A stretch of 40,102 bases of DNA from Chara braunii. Taxonomy: Eukaryota > Streptophyta > Charophyceae > Charales > Characeae. The notes under the pieces were generated by a model that was not told where the DNA came from, did no database searches, and was given only the letters and a program-made list of their open reading frames with translations. The translations under genes were made by a program, and so were the position numbers. Within the stretch, counting starts at the first letter, position 1, and each line of letters starts with the position of its first letter. Below, in pieces: positions 10,347 to 19,979 of this stretch. The stretch covers positions 1,314,342-1,354,443 of the forward strand of contig BFEA01000183.1 in the NCBI GenBank assembly GCA_003427395.1, in the 5' to 3' direction.

Positions 10347-10571
10347 GAGGTATAAAACAGGAAAATAGCCTGAAGCGATCGCCTAATCGTGTCTCTACCG
10401 GCCTGCTCACGTAACTATCACCCGAATAAGGTGATCCTCAACAAGAAAAGCACACCGCATGAGGATATGCGTCATATTAATAATGACAGTTGGAGAACGG
10501 TCGCCAAAATCTGATGAGAAAAAGGAAGAAATGAGCATTCAGAAAACCCAAGTTAAGTCGCGACACAAGAA
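10347..10571 (-). other. Upstream region of copy 1 / junction with copy 2
   Basis: This non-coding stretch lies between the zinc-knuckle ATG and the point where copy 2's 3' end begins to match copy 1 (GAGCAAGCAC at about 10577). Some words just left of that point (AAGCCGTACTGAGC) recall the copy 1 end. It would hold the element's promoter, but no TATA or other signal could be assigned. Confidence 0.4.
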
Positions 10572-13500
10572 GCCGTACTGAGCAAGCACCACACGAGAGG
10601 GAGAAACCAAGAGAAGCACAATTAAGAAATCGATCCCCCACCATCAAATCGTAGGTGTGGCCACTTACAAATGACAACTGCATTCACGGATACCGCGTTA
10701 ATCACAAAAGAGGAATTGTCGACAAGCAGTCTCTTGCATAAGCCATAATACAAATATCCACCAATACACATGATCTTGGACGCACGCAAATCGAACTGAG
10801 TGCGAAACACAGGAAATAACAAAGCCCAAAAAAAATACACATGAAGAACAAGGCTTCAAAAATCCAACCCATAGAGGCAAAGACTCGGTCCGCCATATCA
10901 ATCCTCAAACCAATGCGGACATCCCTCAACTTGTTTCTACTACCCCACAAGTAGCGTCATCAGGAGCTACCCTGATCATATCGAACCACAACTTGACTTA
11001 GGAGGCCAATACCATAGTCTTGCCTCCTTAAATAGTATATCATCAACCGGTACGCTCAATCCCTACATAGTGACTTAATATCAAGCAGTCCTCCGAAGAC
11101 AAAACCTTGGCCGGTGTATTACAAAACTCACGAAAAAACAGATCCATAAAAAACTCGGAGAGAAGATAGGTTCATCAAAGTCGGCTGGCATTGCTCCATC
11201 CGGAGAAAAAAATCTAGTGAAGATCAGAGCCCAAATTCCTGCACAAGCAACCAAACACACAGGAAACACAACAAAGACAACACAACAGAAAACACTTGGT
11301 GCTCCTCTCTGTAGAAAGGCGAAGATAGAACCCTCAATCAATGTTGAAGAGTGTGCTTGGCCGAATCACGATGAACAAAAGGAGGCGGCCTCACCAGGTG
11401 GCGACCATAGAGGCCCTTCAAACCAAAAACACCCAGGAGGTCCACAAGCATGTCCAGACGTCGCAACGCAGGTTCACGAGATAACACGTCAATGCACATG
11501 CACCAATGACCGATGTTGAAGAGTGTACACAACCAACCCTTAGCGCAGCAGGCGGAGGCGGCTTCCCCGAGGGGCGACCATAGATGCCCTTCAAACTGAA
11601 AACGTGCCTGGAGGCTCAAGTCTTGAAACAACATGTCAATCCGCATGCGCCAAGACTGAAGAGGAATCAAGCATCACTCGTCGTTCAGGTATAGCAGAGG
11701 CGAGGAGTTACGAGTCCCTAAAACCGCAAGAAAGTCAGAGATCCAAAGCCTGGACAAAGGTGGGAAAGCAAACGGGCGCGAAAATCATGTGCCGCCATAG
11801 TACAAATTAAAGCAAAATACTGTGGACCAGGGATAGTCATCTCTTGGTGTCGTAGCCACACAGACCGGCCACGTCAGGAAAGAATATTCCCCAAAAAACA
11901 TGTCGTCGGATCAGGGCCAGCAGCGAAGGCCAAAAACAAGGCACGTCAAAAAGACACTGAAGCCCAGGAAAGGCAACATGCCCGAAAACCTAGGTAGGGC
12001 AGAGAGGCGTCGTGAGTCATCACGCCAGGCTCCCAACAAGGTCAAAAAAGGCTTTCAAGCGAACGTAAGGCAAAAAAGCCAGACCACCAGATAAACCCTC
12101 ATGAGGTCATACGGGCCACAATGGCAGCTTCCACCAAACCAGACTTTTCAGCGAAGCAAAGGAAAGCAGGGGTAATAAGTCTCATTGGGTAGTTACGCAG
12201 CACCAGCTCCCACCGAATAGCAAGGAAAGCGGTCCTTCTTCCGAACTCATCCGTCGAGAGATGAAATACCCGATACGAAATTTTGGTGATGGCACCAACC
12301 TTTGCCTGCTTAGATGAGTCGGAATCAAAGTTATGGAAAGAGCCAAAAGTTAGTCGTCCTAAGCGTCAGAGGCTATCTACATTCTTGACAATAATCGAAG
12401 TGCGGATAGTCGCTCCCATTCGCTGAATCAAGACCCCAGCTAAGGTCCAAGACTCCGAATCGGTATCAGTCCTTTTACTCCGCAGGTGACTACCATAGCA
12501 AGAACAGAACTCAGAGAAAATGCGCTCAGCACAGTAAAGACCAATCCTGCCACGGCCGGCAACAAAGATCGTACATCATATACAATCCAAAAACCAAAAA
12601 CCAGTCGTTGATCCCCATCTAATCACGAAAGAAACCTATTCTCAACATAGGCACAGAGAATACAAGCCAAGGAACAACTTGTTGACTTCCCCATATATAC
12701 CCGAATCACCTATTTCAAAAATCTTCCCTTATACCAGATGTACGTGAAGAGAAATCTATGGCCGCCATGTCCTCCATATCCTACAAAGACACCAGGATGT
12801 ACTCAGGCCGATGGGAACCAAGGGACAAATAGGTACTGTTCCCACTCTGAGCTAGACTAACTCCCCGGTAGCCCTTTTGTCAAAAACGGGAAAGCAACCA
12901 CAAAACAGCATCACGAATATCGTCCTGAGGCAAAGACACAAACATGTCCTTGACATCGAAAGAAGCAGAAATGACGTGAAGAATACCACGGAGCTTCCCT
13001 AGCGCATCGTTCATCCTATGAAGCCGAGTGGTGAACACATATACGGATTTGAGATTGAAGTTCGATTTCCAGGGCAATGCAAAAAACAAGCAGTTCAATG
13101 CCCTAGCAACACGAGAGGGGTCCAAACGTGTTGGCTCCGAAAATGTTGGGGATATAGGGCGCCACCTAAGGAGATCTTTCTACATAGGTAAAACATAGGT
13201 TAGACCAAAGCACCCCTTAGGGTCCCATTTCCCTAGACGCTCAAACTTATAAGTACGGAAAAACCACTTCATCCGCTCGAGGATCACATCCTGAGACTCC
13301 TAAGTCGGTTGAAGAGGAGGACTAAAATCGAAAGCAAGACGCCGGATATGTCAATACAACTCAACGCAAATAACGAGAGTATCGGCGTAGTTGCGATCAA
13401 TTGGAACGCATACAAACTTTCGTAACCTTACAATCCACAACCTCATGAGAGAATTCATCCAAGGATCTTTTAGTTGCGCAGTCGAAAAGCAACCTCGTGA

Positions 13501-13966
13501 CTGAAGAGGATCAACCACAAACGACGACCAAACTGACCTACATACTACTACCAATTCCTTCCCCAATTAAGTGATGCTCATGCCAATAGTCTGAACCGGT
13601 GCTACATTAACTCTCCTGCGTTGGCGGGACAGTATTTGGGTCCTACCAAAAATACATCACCCACATCTATAATTCATAAAAGGGTCAACATACGGAATAA
13701 TAGCACGTTCAACTATATCCACCGAAAATAGACTATTAACCAGAGGTACAACTACATACTCCTAAATCCCAAAGCGTCTTACCCATTTGTAAACTCCAGG
13801 GCATACCCAATTCCACCAGAAAAAGAGGTTCGAATGAGCTCACCCCATATGACATACAAGCCTCGAATTTACTCCCCATATATTGCACCCGACACCAAGG
13901 CGATGATAAGAGATGGACGATCGGATCTTTATCCCAGGAGAGTCAGTCAAGAGAGCAGAGTAGCCC
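10572..13966 (-). mobile_element. Penelope-like retroelement, copy 2, internally deleted
   Basis: This copy is collinear with copy 1 from 5181 to about 8202. It then jumps at 13597 straight to the equivalent of 8970 and continues to the equivalent of about 9353. About 770 bp present in copy 1 are therefore missing, covering the pre-RT motifs. The copy ends at 13966, where a third fragment is joined in the same orientation. Similarity to copy 1 is high by eye, with scattered substitutions and one-base indels, so the two are separate old copies, not an assembly duplicate. No zinc-knuckle ORF is attached. Confidence 0.7.
12099..13583 (-). pseudogene. Reverse transcriptase of Penelope-like copy 2, broken
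   Basis: The frame at 13125-12880 keeps ARALNCLFFALPWKSNFNLK and then motif A, SFDVKDMFVSLP, which is closer to the family pattern than the copy 1 version (AFLR in place of VSLP). Motif B reads YMGKSTS, followed by ACILCAYVENRFL near 12650-12680. At motif C the sequence reads IVYDV near 12580, so the first Asp of the DD pair is replaced by Tyr, and a base is missing just after it. The upstream segment at 13566-13351 (MNSLMR.WIVRLRKFVC) matches copy 1. The reading frame ends with the same TS-stop at 12099-12101. It is inactive on several counts. Confidence 0.7.
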
Positions 13967-14140
13967 TTTGGTAGCGAAGGCAAAAAACAAGGCACATAAA
14001 AAAGGCACCAAAGCCTAGGAAAGGCAATAGGCCCAAAAACCTAGGCAGGGCAGAAAGGCATCGTGAGTCATCACGGAAGGCTCGCAGTAAAGCCAAAAAA
14101 GGCTTTCAAGCAAAGGTAAGGCAAAAAAGCCAAACCTTTC
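13967..14140 (-). mobile_element. Fragment of a third Penelope-like copy
   Basis: This segment matches about 6525-6697 of copy 1 and 11925-12088 of copy 2, the start of the 3' region just behind the RT stop. Shared words include AAGGCACCAAAGCCTAGGAA-like sequence and AAAAAAGGCTTTCAAG. It is joined without spacer to the truncated 5' side of copy 2, in the same orientation. It ends where GGATCGTCCGTAAGTTG begins. Confidence 0.85.
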
Positions 14141-14157
14141 GGATCGTCCGTAAGTTG
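14141..14157. repeat. 17-bp direct repeat GGATCGTCCGTAAGTTG, first copy
   Basis: This is identical to 15937-15953. Both are followed, after a short gap in the first case, by TCTAC. It directly borders the Penelope-like fragment. It may be a duplicated target or a piece of an unknown repeat. Confidence 0.7.
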
Positions 14158-14827
14158 GTTTTATCTACTTGTGTGGGCAATACTTGGTACCCAATGTCTA
14201 TAGATAGTCAATTGGCCCTCCTAGGTCGGCATTAGCAGATATTGCGGATTTGCATAGTGGAAGGGAAGGTAGGTGAGGTGCAACAACTAGTAGTATGTTA
14301 TGTCTTAGTATCACTGGCTGGCAGGTGTTGCACACTTTATCCCCATGGGGATAAGTGCGCATTTTCTATGAAGGGATATAGTTGCTTGTTGTAGCCTTGA
14401 AAGCTACTATGAGACCCTCTAGCTTAGGAGGCTACCCTGTCTGGTTTGACAAAAGATTAAATGTACTAGGGTTGGTCTGTCGGATAATAATGAGTCTTCC
14501 TCCACTGCGAAACGGTGTACAAGTATTTGGACCTTATAATCTTCCCAAAATGTATAAAATGTTGAAATGGTCTAAATGCACCTGGTCCAAGAAGCATTCA
14601 AATGCATGTAAAATGCAGAGTAGTGCGATTTGTTGCCCTTTAAGCCCATTTTAAAAAGCAAGAGATATCATCATCAATCAAAGTATCCCCAGGCAATTCA
14701 TATATATTATTCATATCTAATTTCATATGAGTTCGAACTGAGCAACACATGGGGTGGGTATCTTGCCGTCTTTTTAGCGCTTCAAAATTTCAATTTATGC
14801 TCAGTGCCAAAAACTGTAAATTAAAAA
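14158..14827. other. No gene recognised
   Basis: Unique-looking DNA with short open frames only. The longest frame, 14382-14654 on the plus strand, has no recognisable domain. Confidence 0.4.
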
Positions 14828-15159
14828 ATTAATCCAGTAGTGCTTCCAAAAGTTGTGATCGCATGAGTGCTGACCACTGCTATAGCGCTGTGACGTTTTC
14901 ACTTGAATGAATTTATGTAAGCGGTCATCCGAGCATGTTGGGGCATGCATGCGAGTGCGATCACATGAGTCCAGGGCTACACATCAAAAAATTAAACAGC
15001 TGGTATTTTTGGAAGTTGCGGCCTCATGAGTGTCAACCATCACTACAATGTTGCGACGTTTTTACACGAATAAATTTATGTCATTGGCTCAGGTCCATTC
15101 ATTTCCTGCATATCACGGCGTGCATACGGCTGCTACCTTTAGAAGTACTGGTGGTTTAA
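14828..15159. mobile_element. Foldback/MITE-like element 1
   Basis: The right end is AGTACTGGTGGTTTAA (15144-15159). The left end TTAATCCAGTAGTGCTTCCA (from about 14830) is an imperfect inverted copy of it, and pairing continues inwards (CTTC..AAAG...CG.ATG). Inside are two diverged direct subunits of about 150 bp, each with a CATGAGTG word and then TTTTCACTTGAATGAATTTA or TTTTTACACGAATAAATTTA. The same CACTTGAATGAAT word is found in the element at 24136. No coding capacity is present. Confidence 0.6.
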
Positions 15160-15936
15160 GTAAAAGAAGTCAAATAGCAAAGGCCAATCTACCTCAACCC
15201 TAACCATCAAGCCAATCAAAATCCACTATGAGCCAAAAAAGTAAACAAATCCTAAAACCAATTGTGTTACATCATTCACTCTTGCTATTCACCCCAAGAT
15301 CAACATAACATCTCACTTACAAATCAGTGGCATAAAGAGTTAAACTACCCCACTCGGAGTTGCATCATCACAATGGAACGTTATATCCATCTCACCGGTC
15401 ACAAACTTACGTAGGAAAGGACTTTTGAAAATGAGCAAGCACCTTTCTCATGAAAATTTTCAAACGAAAATGTAACAAAAGAAAAACAAAAGCTATAAGA
15501 CTATGGGTGTCATTAAACCTTTATAATGAATGTGACTTTCAGGACTTTGGTATCGCTCCACTACTCCTAAAAACAAACAAAATGTGAAAACACTCTATGA
15601 ACTACTTAGGAATCCCCAACAAATCGTCCCAATTTTCGAAGAGCCTCGCTAGGTTCTTTGAAATTCAAGAACCGTGTTTCACGGAGTCCCAGTGACGTGT
15701 GCAATCGATCGAAAAATTGAGAAGTGGTGGTGCAGTTGCCGCTCTTCATGTGGACCACAGACATCGACGACCTTCTTTGGCGACCAGTGGAAAGTAACGG
15801 TCTCCGACGGTGACCATGAAGCAAAACGGTGCCGTGGTGTGGGCGAATTTCTGTAGGGGCCCCGAGGGCGATTCTCGCCCATCTCATCCATTCACCACCA
15901 GTGTCTCACCGCCCAATAATCTTTCCTTTTTTTTTT
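15160..15936. other. Unassigned stretch with a minus-strand open frame
   Basis: The frame at 15887-15606 (93 codons, minus) contains LRETRFLNFKEPSEALRKLG near its end. I do not recognise it, and it has no neighbours that suggest a role. The rest is A-rich DNA without features. The stretch ends in a ten-base T run just before the second 17-bp repeat. Confidence 0.25.
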
Positions 15937-15953
15937 GGATCGTCCGTAAGTTG
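15937..15953. repeat. 17-bp direct repeat GGATCGTCCGTAAGTTG, second copy
   Basis: Exact copy of 14141-14157, here preceded by T10. Confidence 0.7.
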
Positions 15954-17179
15954 TCTACAAGTGGATGATCAGTGACAAACTTGCACCCTTGGTTGCTGCT
16001 TCTGGTATTCCTCGTTGTCAACTTTCTCATCGTCATCATCATCCACCTCTTCTTCGTGGCACTATTACCCACCAAGCACCTGCAAGTGGCATCGATTGAA
16101 AAAATCCATGATAGTGACACGTATGATGTTCGACACGCTGCCAACTCTGATGGTGGAGGTGTCGACCCTTGGCCAAATGGTAAGGGGGGTACGTCGTGGA
16201 GGGTTCGACCCGAGGTTATACAACCATCTTCCAAGTCACAAGCAATCATGGCCACTAACGCATGACGAGTTTGAAGGGAGTTCTTGACAATGTTACTGGG
16301 TAGTGGATCTACCCAAGATTGGATATGAAGTCAACCATCACGTGCTCATGCAGAAATAGGCCATTCTTGCCCAGGTTGAGGGAAGCCTTGGGCATAAAAA
16401 TGTCACTGTCGTGGATTTGAACTTCTACTTGTCAAGCAGGCATGCACCACTGACAACACACATACTTTCATTGCCAACCCAACCTTGGCTGCTAGAACTT
16501 GTGACATTTTTGTATCAGGGCGTTTAAGGTCGTCAACAAGCTAAGGCGTTATCGCCTCAAACTCCTGGATGGGGTCACGACTGTTGTCGAGCACGTCTAA
16601 GGGCACCAATATCAATATGTGGTTGAGCTCACGGGAGCGATGACGAAGATGGAAAGGCATGTTGGGGGCAATCGGCCTCATGAATCGCCATTGAGCCGAG
16701 TTCAACCAGCGTGGCAGCAAGCCAATGTAAATAACATCATTCGTGGAGTCTCGAAGATGCGGGCGGGGAGCAATGTTGGAAATTATAATTGGGTAGGGGA
16801 AGGGGCCCTGGATTGACAAAGGTTTGACGAACACATTGTTGCATCCCTAACCGAGCTCCGAATTCACCTGGGTTCAACGAACTCGGCAAGGGCAAGTGGC
16901 CACCATAAACTTATTTCAGTTCCTCGTTGGGTTTTCTCAAAACCCATATTCATATGCGAAGTAGATCCACTGGAAAGGTGTCCTAACTGAGGCCTCTAAT
17001 AAGTAAACTCACGTACATGATTACATTTTTTTGTTCCCCCTCGAAGCCTAATACGAGGAAACTAGCAACCTCCATCTTGGCCCACCAAAACTTTGGCTAA
17101 TCAGGCGAAAAGTTGTGGCCCACATGTTGTTATGCTAGTGGTGCTCCCTACGTTGGTTGTCCAACTATGAGTATTTCTC
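15954..17179. other. Unassigned stretch, perhaps decayed coding
   Basis: Several overlapping short frames lie on both strands, for instance 16015-16287 plus, 16255-15884 minus and 16619-16816 plus (MVELTGAMTKMERHVGGN). Base composition is more balanced than in the flanking simple DNA, so a decayed gene or element is possible. No domain, splice pattern or similarity to the other elements could be identified. Confidence 0.3.
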
Positions 17180-17209
17180 TTTTTTTTTTTTTTTTTTTTC
17201 TTTTTTCTT
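17180..17209. repeat. Poly(T) tract
   Basis: Twenty T, then C, T6, C and TT. It could be the tail of a minus-strand retroposon lying to its right, but no second copy of that sequence occurs in the window to prove it. Confidence 0.85.
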
Positions 17210-19965
17210 AAGGTTGTGCAGGTTGGCGACGGCCTTAGGGGGGTCCTTTGAGGGCAGTCGCATGGCCATTTGAGGGCAGTCCCGCCAGACAGGCCGGCGC
17301 GCCGAGCCTTCCTACGCTCTCGGAGCGGGTACTACACTCACCAAGCGAGACCCACTCTGACGGCCCTGCCCACAATGGTATCGTATGCCCCATCCCCCCC
17401 ACACACCCCTAACACACACTCACTGAATCCGATGAGACACTCCCAAGACAGCACACATCCTCTCTTACCCTTGAAGATGGGAAGGTTCCGACCACGTCCA
17501 GCGCTACATGGCCACGTGCAACACAGCAGGGCACCCCCGAACTGAGACCATGGTTGCCCCAGGGATATTTATGTCGGGAGGCATGTCGCACCCAATCGCA
17601 CCCATATCACCGCGGCGCCTATCCATGCTATGGAAGAGACTTGTCTGAGGCAGCCCTTTCCTGAGGCTAACCTATGCCTACTCCTACCTACCTACTCCTT
17701 CCTACCTACCTACTTATTACCCACCCCCTCCTCTACACCAACCAAATGGACCTGATTTTTTCAGGATTTTTTCACTCATTTTTTTGGTAAATCCCCTAGG
17801 AGGTAACAACTCTCACTGATCAATGCAACCCTGCCTCTGTATGACCCTGTATTTTGTCAGGGCCCTCAATCCCTCATCGTGCCAGGCTATTTTTTCTGAC
17901 AACACAGGATCCACCACATGTGCACATAGAGATCCGCACCATCCCGACACCCCCCACACCCATCACTATCTCGACCCTCTCAGCATTTACATGGGTCAAT
18001 CACTTTTGCAGCAACCACTGTATCTGGTTAAACACCTAGGCCAAACCAATAGATCCGTTCTGTGGTTATATTTAGGTCACCAATTCACGTCACGAGTTTT
18101 GTCCATGCGCTACCAAGTTCCATCCATTGGCTAAATCATGTACCCCGCATATTAAGCCTCGACAGATGAACGATGCCTTCTTCATTTTCAAAAACTATGC
18201 GTAAAAATGCATATGGTTAGGAAGATGGCACGGTGTTCTTGGTGTTTTATGAATCATGTAAACCATCCTTACGGAGGAGAAGAAGGACATACAAAAAGAG
18301 GTCGAAGCTCCGTTTTGGGGAGAAGCAACCGAAGGTAGATTTAAAACAATAGTAAGAAAACAAAAGAATTAAGTTATATCATGATATGTATGAAAAGGTC
18401 CATTTGTAGATACTTTTCAATTGAAAAAACATTGTTATGTGGCTCACTAGAGTTGGACAATTTAGTCATGTTCATAACATCATTAGGTTGCCACTAGGGA
18501 TTTTGCCCTCGCCGTCTAAATCACAACTTGATCAAGCACACATCTCAAAGATATGTTACAAGAAAAAATATATATTTTTAAAAATGTGAATATTTTTTTA
18601 TTATTTGGCAAAATATAAATAATTTTTAGCTTTTTAATAAAATAGGAATAAATTTTGGTTCTTTGGCAAAATATGAACAACTTTTGACTCTTTGGCTCTT
18701 TAGCCCGTTAGACAACAAGAAAATACTTAATTCATTCATTCTTAACAATAGTTTTAAACCCTGCCTTCAAAAGAAAAACTTAAGAAATGCATCAAAGCAC
18801 TCATAATATCACAAAGTTTTTCTCACAGGGGAAGGGATATTTTTTTTCAGGTAGCGTACCTCCTTTTTTTTTCCTGGCACACAAATAATCATTCTAAAAA
18901 AACCTACCATATACAATTCAGTGCGCTTACCTCCTACTTATCACCCTCGAACCTCCAGCGTCTTACAGCGTGTTCATTCAAGTGCGACAAGAGAGGTACA
19001 TATTCTTATCATATTCGCATATTTCCTCTCACATACTCGGATATTTAAAAACACAATCCCCACAAAAAAACTTAACTGGATAATGCACAAGAGTGAAAAT
19101 GAATGATAGATTCATCAATATGTATACACATATTATGTATAAAGCTCAATCAATGTCTAATATCTATCAATCTAAAGTTTGTCACAAAAAAGTCTATAGT
19201 AGTCCAGCGCGAAACTAGTCAGGGGATCAAACTACGAGAGTCACATAAAACATCTCCCTTCCTCGGAGGCTTATAATACTCATCACCTTCAACTGCTAAT
19301 GTACAATCTATTTACAAAAACAAAAGTGTCTGCAGCTCAAGATCTAGCTTTGCTATGAATAAAATACATGACAATGTCTAATATTCATCCTACTCCTATC
19401 TAAATATCAATGTAAAGTTTCACCATTATTTTTTCAGAAGTCAACTTCATGAATTCACACCCTCTATCAATGAACTTCCTATCATCGTTGACGCTCACAT
19501 TTTATTATGTTTTTCCCTGTTGAACAAAAAACACTTTTCACCCCATAAGTTTTGTTGTAACTACTCCCGCATATATTCCCTCACGTCTTTAACAAACTCT
19601 CGAAAACCACATCCGTAACTTCCTAAAAGCTAACACTATCCCCAAACACCTACAATAGTATCTCATGTCGCTACTTGTCAGATACATTCACCAAATACAT
19701 AACCCACCTCTCGACTTCACACTGTAGTCTATGGTCTACCAACACTTGAGAGAGTTTTTTGCGTGTCGTACGAAATTATCTATCCACTTTTGCTCCAAAA
19801 AAAAAATCACAGAACAGAGACTTCTTATCTATTCACAAATAAAATGCCATAGTTTATGAAATATAAAAGTTCTAACTCTAAGTTCCTATTGCAAAAAGGT
19901 ACTAGGTATTCCTCGCACCATCGTGTGTAAGGTTCGTCCGTCGATCTATCCGTGGAAGGATCGTA
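17210..19965. other. No gene recognised; GC-rich then AT-rich
   Basis: The left third is GC-rich and holds a repeated TTTGAGGGCAGTC near 17250 and 17270 and a (CCTA)n patch at about 17686-17712. The right two thirds are AT-rich. There, TTTGGCAAAATAT occurs twice 58 bp apart (18604 and 18662), within an imperfect direct repeat. No open frame shows a domain. Confidence 0.5.
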
Positions 19966-19976
19966 GGGTCGACCTC
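19966..19976. repeat. Left target-site duplication of LINE copy 1
   Basis: GGGTCGACCTC here is repeated exactly at 22314-22324, directly after the A18 tail. Both copies are preceded by A. Confidence 0.75.
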
Positions 19977-19979
19977 GGG

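Larger units (their letters stand above)
5181..10530 (-). mobile_element. Penelope-like retroelement, copy 1 (most complete)
   Basis: Read on the minus strand, this element has an upstream region (10530-10350), a CCHC zinc-knuckle ORF (10346 to about 9480), a poorly conserved link (9479-8671), a reverse transcriptase (8670-6705) and a long 3' region (6704-5181). The left boundary is where similarity to copy 2 stops (GAGCAAGCAC at about 5183). The right boundary is uncertain, because copy 2's 3' end starts right there. Assignment to the Penelope-like class rests on the reverse-transcriptase motifs. No GIY-YIG endonuclease motif was seen, and no LTRs or poly(A) tail were found. All frames are broken, so the copy is dead. 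The head-to-tail order with copy 2 fits this class, whose members often sit in partial tandems. Confidence 0.65.

Noticed and set aside
10510-10540. Hammerhead core CTGATGAG...GAAA on the plus strand near 10514
   Set aside because: The bases between the boxes cannot form stem II and the strand is antisense to the element.
5181-13966. Assembly duplication explaining the two large copies
   Set aside because: The copies differ by many substitutions, small indels and a 770-bp deletion, so they are real separate copies.
17180-17209. Intrinsic terminator at the T run
   Set aside because: No stem precedes it and it is far longer than needed; a poly(A) tail on the other strand or simple slippage fits better.
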